Positions 1 to 7,444 of a DNA stretch of 41,743 nucleotides are shown here, piece after piece. A program made the translations under genes and the position numbers. The stretch lies in the IMG/VR virus record IMGVR_UViG_3300009481_003971, positions 1 to 41,743 of that record; one strand, given 5' to 3'. Source of the DNA: a virus. A model generated the notes under the pieces. It saw only the letters and a list, made by a program, of their open reading frames with translations, ran no database searches and was not told where the DNA came from. Position 1 is the first letter of the stretch; the number at the start of each line of letters is the position of its first letter.

Positions 1-597
1 ATTAAAATTCGGTTCATCATCTTCAAAGTCTTTTATTTCATTCATAAAAAACTTATATTCTTCGTCACACCAAGTATCTAAACTATCATTCCAATCTTCG
101 TTATATTCATATTCGTCCTCTTCTTCATCGTTATCACTAGGAATAACTGAATAAGGTAAGTCTCCGATACACTGTTCATACGATTCGTCCCCTTCTACAT
201 ATTCATCATAATCCATAGTTTTATATCGACCATATACTCCAACAAAATTAGGCATTTCATCATCATATCGACACCACATTAGAAGATCAGGAGAATTTAG
301 ACTCTGTAGTTTACTAAAAATAGCATCACAAAATCCTAAAGGAGGACTCCACGCGGAAGTAGTAGAAAAACCATAACAAGAAATATCTTCAATATACATC
401 CATTTAGCGCCAACATTTTCTATATACCAATCATAAGTATTGACTTTATCTTCAGAAGTTTCGGTATGATACGGAATGTCGTATACCATACACATTATTT
501 TAGTTTCGTCTGATTCATTTCCTACTTCATCAAGAAAAGCAATTGCTTCATCAGATATATCTTCAAATGAAATATAAGTGTAAACATTATTTGCCAT
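1..597 (-). CDS. Partial hypothetical protein, acidic C-terminal part, Api92/DUF1281-like
   Basis: The reading frame starts with ATG at 595-597 and runs off the left edge, so the C-terminus is missing. About 199 residues are visible. A central stretch with a W-Y-x-E-N-x-G-A-K-W motif followed by a S-A-W-S-P-P motif resembles the ferredoxin-like Api92/DUF1281 family found in phages and plasmids; that link is by eye and uncertain. The last visible part (about residues 140-199) is very rich in Asp and Glu. It is the last visible gene of the leftward operon and follows the 81-aa gene above it by only a base or so. No catalytic residues are recognised and no function is claimed. Confidence 0.6.
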   Translation of the reverse strand, partial: MANNVYTYISFEDISDEAIAFLDEVGNESDETKIMCMVYDIPYHTETSEDKVNTYDWYIENVGAKWMYIEDISCYGFSTTSAWSPPLGFCDAIFSKLQSLNSPDLLMWCRYDDEMPNFVGVYGRYKTMDYDEYVEGDESYEQCIGDLPYSVIPSDNDEEEDEYEYNEDWNDSLDTWCDEEYKFFMNEIKDFEDDEPNFN

Positions 598-842
598 TAA
601 TGGTCCTCTTGCCAAGTTTTTCTTTTGTTGTACTCTGTTGTATCATTAAAATTGTCTACAATTGCGTGTAACTTGTCAGTTGCCGCCGCTAATTTTTCAA
701 TTTCAAAATCCATCGCTGCTGCAATATTAGGGTGTTCCCCAATTCCCACAGGATTTTCAATATATACATTTATATTTGCTTTTGCAACTGCAATTTCGCC
801 TTCATATTTTTTACAAAGGGCTTTTAATAGTAAATTATTCAT
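597..842 (-). CDS. Conserved small phage protein of unknown function (81 aa)
   Basis: ATG start preceded by a GGAG ribosome binding site about 6 nt upstream. The protein is alpha-helical in character with a motif around residues 28-45 (N-P-x-G-I-G-E-H-P) that I associate with a small protein common in marine T4-like phages, from memory and not verified. It lies between GMP reductase and the partial acidic gene in one leftward operon. No domain of known activity is visible. Confidence 0.6.
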   Translation of the reverse strand: MNNLLLKALCKKYEGEIAVAKANINVYIENPVGIGEHPNIAAAMDFEIEKLAAATDKLHAIVDNFNDTTEYNKRKTWQEDH

Positions 843-860
843 TATTATCTCCTTGTTGTA

Positions 861-1895
861 TTATTCATAAATTCTATTATGTGTATTATTCACTCTCACA
901 AAAGTAGTACATTTAGATAAGTCTTTTAATCTTTTAGCTCCTACATAAGTACAAGCAGATCGTATGCCACTTAACATATCTATAACAGTGTTCTTAACCG
1001 CCCCTTTATAGGGTACATGTACAGTTTTACCTTCTTCTCCACGATATTCTCTACTAAAACCGTGTTTGTCCATAGCAGTTTGAGATGCCATACCATAAAA
1101 ACTCATAGATTTTGGTTCTCCTGTAATTTCATCAAAGATAAACTCACCATCACATTCATTATGCCCTGCGAACATACCGCCAACCATAACAAAATCCGCT
1201 CCAGCAGCAAACGCTTTAACAATATCACCCGAGGAATTACATCCCCCATCTGCAATAATATGTCCACCAACGCCATGAGCAGCATCTGCACATTCAATAA
1301 CTGCACTTAACTGAGGGTATCCAATACCTGTTTTAAGTCTAGTTGTACATACTGATCCGGGTCCAATACCTACTTTAACAATATCTGCTCCAGCAAGAAT
1401 TAATTCTTGAGTCATATCAGCAGTAACAACATTACCTGCAATGATTGTTGCTTTAGGAAGCTGTTCTCTTAGATTTTTTAATGCTTCCACAAAATTAATA
1501 GTATATCCGTTTGCAACATCAACCCCAATAAAACCAATTTCATCGTCATAAGTTGTATAAACACTAACAATTTCTAGTAATTCTTTTTCAGATATACCAG
1601 ACATAACACAAAGATTTTCTTTTAGAGAAGCTTTATTCCACGCTAGTCCATCAGTATTTTTATGCCTAGCAATACTAGTAATCATATTAAAGTGTCTTAA
1701 TACTTCATGCATTTCAAAAGTTCCAACAGTATCCATATTACTTGTCATAATAGGAACTCCTGTCCATGTTTGTTTACTATGATAAAAAGTATATTCTCTG
1801 TCTAAATCTACTTCAGTTCTAGATGTAAGAGTTGAGCGTTTTGGTCTGATTAACACATCAGAATAATCTAATTTAATATCATCTTCTATTATCAT
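861..1895 (-). CDS. guaC: GMP reductase
   Basis: A 344-aa protein, close to the 347 aa of bacterial GuaC. It has the IMPDH/GMPR TIM-barrel with the catalytic loop G-I-G-P-G-S-V-C-T-T-R (catalytic Cys183), followed by K-T-G-x-G-Y-P-Q-L-S-A-V, D-G-G-C and the D-F-V-M-V-G-G-M phosphate-binding segment, and no CBS domain insertion; this pattern separates GMP reductase from IMP dehydrogenase. It reduces GMP to IMP with NADPH, releasing ammonia, and so feeds guanine nucleotides back towards adenine nucleotides. In an AT-rich phage this would fit conversion of host purine pools, which is inference. Start ATG follows a GGAAGGA ribosome binding site. It sits downstream of a DHODH-like gene, making a small nucleotide module. 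Confidence 0.93.
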   Translation of the reverse strand: MIIEDDIKLDYSDVLIRPKRSTLTSRTEVDLDREYTFYHSKQTWTGVPIMTSNMDTVGTFEMHEVLRHFNMITSIARHKNTDGLAWNKASLKENLCVMSGISEKELLEIVSVYTTYDDEIGFIGVDVANGYTINFVEALKNLREQLPKATIIAGNVVTADMTQELILAGADIVKVGIGPGSVCTTRLKTGIGYPQLSAVIECADAAHGVGGHIIADGGCNSSGDIVKAFAAGADFVMVGGMFAGHNECDGEFIFDEITGEPKSMSFYGMASQTAMDKHGFSREYRGEEGKTVHVPYKGAVKNTVIDMLSGIRSACTYVGAKRLKDLSKCTTFVRVNNTHNRIYE

Positions 1896-1907
1896 TATAT
1901 ATCCTTC

Positions 1908-2201
1908 CTATTTAATCGCGTATGCTATAATACCGTTTGCAAATATTGCTAAAGCAACCGAGTTAACAACAATTAATGCTCTATCATTCCATGCTATTGC
2001 AACAACTAGCCATCCTGCTATCCCAATAAAATGTAATCCTAAGTTTACAGGATATACATTATTAGCAGTAAGAATCATAGCTAATATTAAGGTTAACGAT
2101 GCTGCCCATTTTAAATACCAAACTTTTGGGTGTTGGTGTTTTAAAGGAGTACTAGTCTTAGTCGCATTTTCATAATCTTTTAATTCAATTTTTTCTTCCA
2201 C
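1908..2201 (-). CDS. Small membrane protein, three transmembrane segments
   Basis: The start is GTG at 2199-2201, overlapping the end of the upstream DHODH-like gene by about 22 nt, so translation is probably coupled. The N-terminal 25 residues are polar; three hydrophobic segments follow at about residues 30-46, 52-70 and 76-95. It resembles short inner-membrane proteins of unknown function (DUF6552-like) by eye only. Nothing in the sequence suggests a catalytic role. Confidence 0.6.
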   Translation of the reverse strand: MEEKIELKDYENATKTSTPLKHQHPKVWYLKWAASLTLILAMILTANNVYPVNLGLHFIGIAGWLVVAIAWNDRALIVVNSVALAIFANGIIAYAIK

Positions 2202-2899
2202 TGTCGTCTTTCTTTGTGTATTTCTTTTAAAATGGGTTTAACTTTCCAAGGTGTAAACCAAATAGTTGATAGACTAAATCCAGATGCTCCTGCATTTTTA
2301 TAGTCTATTACGTCTTGAGGAGTATAAATACCCCCTCCTGCAATAATTGCACTATTTGGCATAAATAAACTTGCAGCTTTTTCTACTAAAGGTAAATTAA
2401 GTTCTTTTAATGGTTTACCGCTTATTCCACCTTTATCTGTTGGTATTGTATTACTTAAATGAAAAGTTCTAATACCTAAGTCATATAATTTTCTTATATA
2501 GTCTAATTCAACTTTCGGACTAAGTTTAGCACTAATATCAACGAATTGTCCAGTAAATTGTTTAATTTCTTCATCTGTTATAGTGTACAATCCTACATTA
2601 GGACATCCAGTATTAATCTCAATTTTAACCCAATTTGGTATATTTTCAATAAAAGGAGTCCAATTACTATCAATAGCAGCTATAGAGTATATAGATGTCC
2701 TATTATAGTTTGTTATATTTTTCAATCCCGGATTGCGAAATCCAATAGCGTTACGCCATCCTCCAGAAACGGGTCTTAATGTTTTAATAATTTGTTTTAT
2801 AAGTCCTGACCGTTTATCCCAAGTGTAAGTTCCTTTAACACTAGTACAATTTCTATAATGTATATAATTTCCAAAAGGTGGACTAATATAAACAGTCAT
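2180..2899 (-). CDS. Dihydroorotate dehydrogenase-like FMN enzyme
   Basis: 239 aa. The N-terminal I-S-x-P-F-G-N-Y and T-L-R-P-x-x-G-G-W-x-N-x-I-G-x-R-N-P-G segments, the central E-I-N-x-G-C-P-N motif, the substrate/loop region T-x-K-G-G-I-S-G, and the C-terminal A-G-G-G-I phosphate-binding turn followed by A-G-A-S-G match the PyrD/DHODH TIM-barrel family. The family oxidises dihydroorotate to orotate in pyrimidine synthesis using FMN. It is shorter than typical PyrD (300-340 aa), so segments of the barrel are trimmed and substrate could differ. It is preceded by the S4-domain gene and followed by a membrane protein and GMP reductase in one operon. The ATG is preceded by GAGGCGAGG. Confidence 0.7.
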   Translation of the reverse strand: MTVYISPPFGNYIHYRNCTSVKGTYTWDKRSGLIKQIIKTLRPVSGGWRNAIGFRNPGLKNITNYNRTSIYSIAAIDSNWTPFIENIPNWVKIEINTGCPNVGLYTITDEEIKQFTGQFVDISAKLSPKVELDYIRKLYDLGIRTFHLSNTIPTDKGGISGKPLKELNLPLVEKAASLFMPNSAIIAGGGIYTPQDVIDYKNAGASGFSLSTIWFTPWKVKPILKEIHKERRQWKKKLN

Positions 2900-2906
2900 C
2901 CTCGCC

Positions 2907-3089
2907 TCAGCTTTCTACAATAAAGATTTTATTTTTATGAACAGCAATACGAGCATAGGGGTCATTGATTTTAACATCTTGTACCCTTATGCCGCCATTC
3001 TTGATCTGCTTCCTAGCTTCACTCTTAGACTTAACTAAATTAGATCGCACAAACAATTCAGCTACATCCATACCTACCTGGGGTTTCAT
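2907..3089 (-). CDS. Minimal S4 RNA-binding domain protein (60 aa)
   Basis: Almost the whole protein is an S4 domain: hydrophobic helix, then a K-S-K-S-E-A-R-K-Q-I core, N-G-G-I-R-V turn and a D-x-K-I-N-D-P beta section, closely resembling the C-terminal S4 domain of tyrosyl-tRNA synthetase. S4 domains bind structured RNA such as rRNA or tRNA. There is no catalytic domain, so a free-standing RNA-binding role is likely; the RNA target is unknown. Its ATG overlaps the stop codon of the upstream 101-aa gene (ATGA arrangement). Confidence 0.75.
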   Translation of the reverse strand: MKPQVGMDVAELFVRSNLVKSKSEARKQIKNGGIRVQDVKINDPYARIAVHKNKIFIVES

Positions 3090-3391
3090 CCTCGCCTCAT
3101 ACGAGCAACTTCAATTGCAGCTTTCTTAGATCTTACTGGAATAGCATTTGACTTATGCATTTGAGCAATACCTATAATTTCAGTACCTGTATATACATTC
3201 TTTTTATTTTTATAAACAATAGCAGAAACATTATTGCTTAAAGGAGGAAGCTCATCTTCTACTTTTAAGTTATAAGTTTCTCGTAAAGGAACGGGTTTAC
3301 GTTTTTTACGTTGAGAGGGATGTAGTCCACGAAGTGTGAGCCACGCATTATGTTTCTCTTTTGCTGAAATATTTGTTTTCTTTTTTTTCAT
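3086..3391 (-). CDS. Conserved basic phage protein of unknown function (101 aa)
   Basis: Lys/Arg-rich N-terminus and a C-terminal block Y-T-G-T-E-I-I-G-I-A-Q-M-H-K-S-N-A followed by V-A-R-M-R-R. I recall this C-terminal block from small proteins of T4-like cyanophages and pelagiphages (not verified here). It overlaps both neighbours by a few bases, so it is translated as part of the operon. No enzymatic motif is visible. Confidence 0.65.
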   Translation of the reverse strand: MKKKKTNISAKEKHNAWLTLRGLHPSQRKKRKPVPLRETYNLKVEDELPPLSNNVSAIVYKNKKNVYTGTEIIGIAQMHKSNAIPVRSKKAAIEVARMRRG

Positions 3392-4059
3392 TCTACTAAC
3401 TCGTATTGTTTTACTAACTCACTTGTTTCTTCCCAGCCTCTTCTCATTAAAATATCAATTATTGATAAATCATTTTCATTGTCAGCACGTTTAATAAATC
3501 TCAATTCGATGCCTTCAAGATAAAAATCATCTGGATTATATAACTCTTTTCCGCCAATAGCGTTAATATACATATCTGCTTTCTCACTTTTACATATATC
3601 AATTAATCGTTCTTGTCCTTTATTTTCTTTTGAATATCCTAAAGACCAACGAGTTTTTGTTGTAATTCCAAGTTGATCACCAATGTATGTTAAACATGTC
3701 ATAGCAAACGAAGAAACAGAGTCTGGTCCGTGTCTACTAAATAGTATTTCAATGTGTGGGTAAATGTCATCGAAATGTTTTTCTTTTCCGTATGCATATC
3801 TGATTTTTTTAAGTAATTTTTTATTCCAAATACCGTCCCAATATATATAATGTTGAGTAATTGGTCTATTTTGACTAACATCTCTAATAGGAAAGGTAAT
3901 GTAAGTAGGAGAGCCTTCTACCATAATTTTATTACGGTTTATCCACCCCCCTCTAATATAATTTACATCTTCAAGAGAAATAAATAAATCAACTGAATTA
4001 TATAATTGAAAGTACCCTAAGTATGGAAATACATAGGGTTGCATAATTGCGATTTTCAT
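3388..4059 (-). CDS. WbqC-like family protein
   Basis: 223 aa beginning M-K-I-A-I-M-Q-P-Y-x-F-P-Y-L-G-Y-F-Q-L, followed by D-x-F-I-S-L-E-D-V-N-Y and R-G-G-W-I-N-R-N-K, which is the signature of the WbqC family (PF08889). Family members occur in O-antigen and polysaccharide biosynthesis clusters; their reaction is not firmly established. The length matches the family. The gene overlaps both neighbours by 4 nt. With the PP-loop, SGNH, radical SAM and carbamoyltransferase genes elsewhere in the window it suggests sugar or surface modification, which is inference. Confidence 0.85.
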   Translation of the reverse strand: MKIAIMQPYVFPYLGYFQLYNSVDLFISLEDVNYIRGGWINRNKIMVEGSPTYITFPIRDVSQNRPITQHYIYWDGIWNKKLLKKIRYAYGKEKHFDDIYPHIEILFSRHGPDSVSSFAMTCLTYIGDQLGITTKTRWSLGYSKENKGQERLIDICKSEKADMYINAIGGKELYNPDDFYLEGIELRFIKRADNENDLSIIDILMRRGWEETSELVKQYELVE

Positions 4060-4463
4060 TTATGTTTTTTTATTGCTGAAGTTGCCAAATAGTCTGCGTG
4101 TTCGTTCCACTTATTTCCATCGTGTCCTTTTACCCACTTCCAAACTACTGTCATTTTTTCAGTAATACTTTTAATCCTCTCTAAAATATCTTGATTTTTC
4201 TTAGGTTTCCATACGCCTGTAACACAATTAATACACCACTTACTGTCTGAGTATATAGTAATTTCTCTTTTATCATCATCTATACCTACAGCTTTTAAAG
4301 CACTGAGTATAGCAAATAACTCAGCTCTATTATTAGTAGTTGGATATTCTTCTATAGTTTCACTACCTTGATATACAATATCATTATCTGCCACCCATAC
4401 CCAGCCTAATCCGCCATGTCCAGGGTTCGGAGAACATGCTCCGTCTGTATAAAGATGAATCAT
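4056..4463 (-). CDS. rnhA: Ribonuclease HI
   Basis: 135 aa with all four acidic catalytic residues of RNase HI: Asp7 in Y-T-D-G-A-C, Glu48 in N-N-R-A-E-L, Asp73 in Y-S-D-S-K-W and Asp124 in E-H-A-D-Y-L-A, plus the conserved His in V-K-G-H (residue 114). It degrades RNA in RNA-DNA hybrids, so it can remove primers during phage replication. The handle region is short compared with E. coli RNase HI (155 aa). Start and stop overlap the neighbouring genes by 4 nt. Confidence 0.95.
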   Translation of the reverse strand: MIHLYTDGACSPNPGHGGLGWVWVADNDIVYQGSETIEEYPTTNNRAELFAILSALKAVGIDDDKREITIYSDSKWCINCVTGVWKPKKNQDILERIKSITEKMTVVWKWVKGHDGNKWNEHADYLATSAIKKHK

Positions 4464-4753
4464 TTTTTATTTTTTCGCCGTCTTTTTCGTGTGGTTATTC
4501 CTTTCGGAAATGTTTTTTCTATAGGTACTTCTAATACTAAATCATCTGCAATCTTATAAATCATAGTTGCTGTACCCTCTGCTCCTAAAGCGGCTTTGTA
4601 CAATCGTACAGTAACGCCCATAAAAGCTGATGCTACTGCTAAAGCACTACTATGCTCATTTGTAACATAGTCCTGTACTATTTCCTCAGCTTCTTTTGTA
4701 ACGTCTTTAATAATACCGACGGCTTCCTGCTTTTCCATATCACTTCTTTCCAT
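4460..4753 (-). CDS. Hypothetical protein (97 aa), basic C-terminus
   Basis: The middle contains an Ala-rich helical stretch (about residues 35-60), and the last 12 residues are almost all Lys and Arg, which could contact nucleic acid or membrane phospholipid. Two in-frame ATGs exist, at 4753 and five codons later; neither has a strong ribosome binding site. It overlaps the upstream 83-aa gene by 76 nt in a different frame. I do not recognise the family. Confidence 0.5.
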   Translation of the reverse strand: MERSDMEKQEAVGIIKDVTKEAEEIVQDYVTNEHSSALAVASAFMGVTVRLYKAALGAEGTATMIYKIADDLVLEVPIEKTFPKGITTRKRRRKNKK

Positions 4754-4929
4754 TTTTTGTTAAATCCTACAATATCATCTGGGATGATATCGTATACTTC
4801 TCCATCTACAAGACTTCGAACGGTTATAGCGTCATCAAGAATAACGCCTTCTTCTATTATTTCTTCTATGCCCATTGATGGAACATAAAACTTAATTCTT
4901 TCTCCAACAAGATAATACTTGTTAATCAT
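4678..4929 (-). CDS. Hypothetical protein (83 aa)
   Basis: Short beta-rich protein with an acidic N-terminal half and a basic C-terminus (about residues 60-83). It overlaps its upstream neighbour by 4 nt and its downstream neighbour by 76 nt. The large overlap with the next gene makes one of the two boundaries less certain. No family recognised. Confidence 0.5.
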   Translation of the reverse strand: MINKYYLVGERIKFYVPSMGIEEIIEEGVILDDAITVRSLVDGEVYDIIPDDIVGFNKKWKEVIWKSRKPSVLLKTLQKKLRK

Positions 4930-5168
4930 GACGGTTTACTCTTTTTTTCTTCAAGAGTCATAATCCATGTTTCTTTATCATAGAGATGTTGAATTGCATA
5001 TTGAGCGGCCATTTCAAAACTATCAAATGTGCCCCACGCTTTAAAACCTTCAGTTAAATTACCTGCCATAATAATGTACCTACCCTCTAACGGATTAGGC
5101 GCTGAAGGAGGTCCGCCTCCCCCAGATAATACTCTTAATGCTGGTCTTTGCACGTCTGTCCTAATCAT
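4926..5168 (-). CDS. Hypothetical protein (80 aa), first gene of the left operon
   Basis: The N-terminus is Gly/Pro-rich (G-G-G-G-P-P near residues 16-21). The C-terminal half, with Y-I-I-M-A-G-N-L, a Trp-Gly-Thr and an A-A-Q-Y-A-I-Q-H helix, looks like a small folded domain of a type common in marine phage genomes. The ATG is preceded by AAGGAATAGATACAATCAAC and lies about 40 nt downstream of a strong promoter. Function unknown. Confidence 0.55.
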   Translation of the reverse strand: MIRTDVQRPALRVLSGGGGPPSAPNPLEGRYIIMAGNLTEGFKAWGTFDSFEMAAQYAIQHLYDKETWIMTLEEKKSKPS

Positions 5169-5209
5169 GTTGATTGTATCTATTCCTTTTTAAATTCATT
5201 TTATAATAA

Positions 5210-5238
5210 ATTATACAATAAAAACAACCAACTTGCAA
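5210..5238 (-). promoter_or_regulatory. Sigma70-type promoter for the left operon
   Basis: On the minus strand TTGCAA (-35, 5233-5238) and TATAAT (-10, 5210-5215) are separated by exactly 17 nt. It lies between the porin terminator and the ATG at 5168 and would drive the genes from 5168 leftward. Confidence 0.85.
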
Positions 5239-5259
5239 CTTGTTTTTTAATTCGACAAC

Positions 5260-5293
5260 AAAAAAAGCGGGAGAGAAGTTAATCCCTACCGCT
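5260..5293 (-). terminator. Rho-independent terminator after the porin gene
   Basis: Minus-strand hairpin with 11-nt arms (5283-5293 and 5266-5276; one mismatch and one G-U pair), a 6-nt loop, and a following run of T. It lies 25 nt downstream of the porin stop codon. Confidence 0.85.
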
Positions 5294-5317
5294 CTTCATG
5301 GATATTTCATTTTCACC

Positions 5318-6250
5318 CTAAAAAGTAAAAGAAAGACCTGTTCTAGCTACGTAGTCTTCTGTCGTTAAGTCATAATCTGTCTCAACAAAAAGTACTAAAT
5401 CTTTATGTGTTTTATAATGAACACCTCCGGTAAGATTACCATCATCTGTTGCGGCATCAGTATCTTGAAAAGATGCTAAAACTGTTAAGTTCTTATCAAC
5501 ATCGTATCCTGCAACTAATTCGTAACCACGTACTACACTGGTAGTTTTATCACTATCAAATACAATACGATCTATAAAATCAGCAGAGTCATTTGTATCT
5601 TTGATAGAATAACTTCCACCTACTAGTACTGGACCGTATTTTCTAGTAACACCTACACCATAGTAATTGATAGAATTTAAATTATCTTTACCAATAGTTA
5701 ATGCGACTCCTTCATATTTAACAGCAGTTTGCCACAAATCTAAGGTTTCGTTTGCAGCTTCATCTGTCGCAGACGTTTGAACAGCTACTGTAATATCGCT
5801 AATTTTATTAACATATTTGATACTGTTCTGTCGTTTAGACGAAGGTTTTTGTACGCCTTGGTTTCCTGAAGTATAAAAGACGTCACCTGCATCAATGAAC
5901 TCTCCAATACTTTTCGTTTTACCAATACTGGCCTTTCCAAAAGTTTTATGTGCTAACCCAGCATAAGCATACCTTGTTGCAACTGTATTTGTAGCAGCAT
6001 TTAAATCAAAACTAAGTTCACCAAATCCTGTAAGAACTGGTGAAATTTTATGTTTAGCTTTAGCACCCAGCTTTGTATCTCCTGTTTCTAACGAGAGGTC
6101 TTTGTTATCAGCAGAACCTACTTCTGCCCAAGCTCGTACCTCACCGTAAATTTCTACATCTGTCTTTTGAGCAAATGATTTCTTTTCATCAGCCATAGCT
6201 GTACTAACTAAAAGAAGCCCTGCTAAAGAACAAGCAATAGATTTAATCAT
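5318..6250 (-). CDS. Gram-negative outer-membrane porin
   Basis: 310 aa with a classic signal peptide (M-I-K-S-I-A then a hydrophobic core ending A-M-A, cleavage near residue 20), alternating hydrophobic beta strands throughout, Gly/aromatic turn pattern, and a C-terminal Phe in T-G-L-S-F-T-F, the hallmark recognised by the BAM assembly machinery. The length fits a 16-strand general porin. Start ATG follows AAGGGAG. It would insert into the host outer membrane and change its permeability or replace host porin; a role in nutrient entry or blocking of other phages is inference. It is a separate unit between two terminators, with two small inverted repeats in the leader. Confidence 0.88.
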   Translation of the reverse strand: MIKSIACSLAGLLLVSTAMADEKKSFAQKTDVEIYGEVRAWAEVGSADNKDLSLETGDTKLGAKAKHKISPVLTGFGELSFDLNAATNTVATRYAYAGLAHKTFGKASIGKTKSIGEFIDAGDVFYTSGNQGVQKPSSKRQNSIKYVNKISDITVAVQTSATDEAANETLDLWQTAVKYEGVALTIGKDNLNSINYYGVGVTRKYGPVLVGGSYSIKDTNDSADFIDRIVFDSDKTTSVVRGYELVAGYDVDKNLTVLASFQDTDAATDDGNLTGGVHYKTHKDLVLFVETDYDLTTEDYVARTGLSFTF

Positions 6251-6265
6251 GTTTTTTCTCCCTTA

Positions 6266-6301
6266 TTCAACTTCGTTGAATCTTGCCCATATAATAGGCA
6301 A
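6266..6301 (-). promoter_or_regulatory. Porin leader with two inverted repeats
   Basis: In the 50 nt before the porin ATG, 6266-6280 forms a perfect 6-bp hairpin with a 3-nt loop immediately upstream of the AAGGGAG ribosome binding site, and 6283-6301 is a TTGCC...GGCAA inverted repeat around TATTAT. The second could contain a -10 element or an operator. I find no convincing -35, so how the porin is transcribed beyond the terminator at 6300-6328 is unclear. Confidence 0.4.
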
Positions 6302-6328
6302 AAAACGCCCACTAAGATAGGGGGCGTT
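6300..6328 (-). terminator. Rho-independent terminator upstream of the porin
   Basis: Minus-strand hairpin: 7-bp perfect stem AACGCCC/GGGCGTT (6322-6328 with 6304-6310), 11-nt loop, then a T run. It follows the 158-aa gene by about 140 nt; the 6329-6466 stretch between them holds no convincing gene. Confidence 0.8.
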
Positions 6329-6466
6329 ATGTCTCTCCGAGACAATTAATAAAATTTGTTTTCCAGTGTTTCGCCATGTTTCACAGCTTTCACACTTCGT
6401 GTCCACGTTATTCACTTACGTTATCCTCACTCTTAATTTAGCACACATTAACAAAACCTGCAAGCC

Positions 6467-6943
6467 CTATGTTCTATCTTTTGTAAAAAGGTCTACCATA
6501 TACTTATTCATTTGTGTTATGTGCAAGTTAGGTTCTTTACCATTTAAATAATGATTAATAGGTAAAGTACAGTGAGCGGTGGTTATTGCATAAGGCATTT
6601 CCCAATGTCTTAAAAATCTACTATCTGACCAGTTATCAAAATATATATCTGGTTCTCTAGTATCATCCACCTGCCATCTATGATCAAACCAAATTCCCCC
6701 TACATGTCCATCTACACATCCAAATACGGTTTGTGCTACTGTATGAATAGTGCTTTTTATATGAAGTACAGGAAAATTAAAATGTCTAATACATATAGCA
6801 CTTGTCATTGCCGTTGCTAACTCACAATTAGGAGATAACGCTTGATGATCTTCGTACATACCTTGTGGATTTAACTCTACAAAAGAACTAAAACACTGAT
6901 CTAATTCTGAAACACAACTATATAAAGCTCTCGTGTCATTCAC
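6467..6943 (-). CDS. Hypothetical protein (158 aa)
   Basis: GTG start overlapping the stop of the upstream gene (TAGTG), implying re-initiation. The protein is rich in His, Cys, Trp and aromatic residues, with F-D-H-R-W-Q-V-D-D and H-W-E-M-P segments that could be a compact metal-binding or enzyme fold; I do not recognise the family. It is paired with the putative structural protein upstream. Confidence 0.5.
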   Translation of the reverse strand: MNDTRALYSCVSELDQCFSSFVELNPQGMYEDHQALSPNCELATAMTSAICIRHFNFPVLHIKSTIHTVAQTVFGCVDGHVGGIWFDHRWQVDDTREPDIYFDNWSDSRFLRHWEMPYAITTAHCTLPINHYLNGKEPNLHITQMNKYMVDLFTKDRT

Positions 6944-7263
6944 TAGAACTCAGATTTCATTTCACAAATGGTAAGTTTACCTGATGCTACGGTATTATGA
7001 CTAATAACTGCAACTTTATCACCCGAATTAACTTTAGCCCATAAGTCTGAGCCTGTGCCAATATAGTGACCGTCTGTTGCAGCAGCCGTTGGATTAGAAC
7101 CAAATTTCACAAAACAAGCGTTATTTGCGGCTAAACGAACTACTTTAGTAGTTGACGCAAATGCACTTGACTGTCCCGAAGTTGCTGCAATTGAAACAAC
7201 TTGTTCTGTTTGTGTACCTGTGGCATCCATCATTCCAAAACCGCGATCTTGAATTGCTGACAT
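6943..7263 (-). CDS. Putative phage structural/decoration-type small protein (106 aa)
   Basis: Start chosen at the ATG 7261-7263, preceded by GGAG eight bases upstream; an upstream TTG would add five residues without its own site. The composition (A-A-T-S-G-Q-S-S-A-F, V-V-R-L-A, C-F-V-K-F-G, G-S-D-L, G-D-K-V-A-V-I) is beta-rich and resembles small phage head or fibre-associated beta-sandwich proteins. That is family resemblance by eye. The transcript leader carries a strong hairpin at 7287-7321. Confidence 0.5.
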   Translation of the reverse strand: MSAIQDRGFGMMDATGTQTEQVVSIAATSGQSSAFASTTKVVRLAANNACFVKFGSNPTAAATDGHYIGTGSDLWAKVNSGDKVAVISHNTVASGKLTICEMKSEF

Positions 7264-7286
7264 TGTTTTTATCTCCAATATAAAGT

Positions 7287-7321
7287 ATGGGGGAGGTAGC
7301 TAAACGATTCTTCTCCCCCAT
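7287..7321 (-). other. Strong hairpin in the leader of the 106-aa gene
   Basis: A 9-bp perfect inverted repeat (ATGGGGGAG/CTCCCCCAT) with a 17-nt loop, located 24 nt upstream of the start codon. There is no T run after it, so it is more likely a leader or RNA-stability element than a terminator. The rest of the 7279-7444 gap has no gene; a possible weak promoter (ATGACT-N16-TATGAT) lies near 7385-7410. Confidence 0.5.
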
Positions 7322-7444
7322 TGCATTCTTTATCTTATAAATGGGGCTCCCTGCAGCGATTCACTAGCAGTTCTGCCTGAATGTATCATAAGAATGCTTG
7401 AAGAAGAGTCATACACTACTCTTCACTTTTATAAGTATATCTTA

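Noticed and set aside
1017-1310. Open reading frame on the plus strand opposite guaC
   Set aside because: It lies entirely within the well-supported GMP reductase gene and has no recognisable domain or ribosome binding site.
4652-4888. Plus-strand reading frame across two small minus-strand genes
   Set aside because: Opposite to all neighbours, no ribosome binding site or promoter, composition that of a shadow frame.
6329-6466. Short minus-strand frame with a C-x2-C running through the terminator at 6300-6328
   Set aside because: It would read through the terminator stem and has no ribosome binding site.
6366-6551. Plus-strand 61-aa reading frame near the porin
   Set aside because: It overlaps the end of a minus-strand gene and has no start signal; the 6329-6466 stretch looks non-coding.
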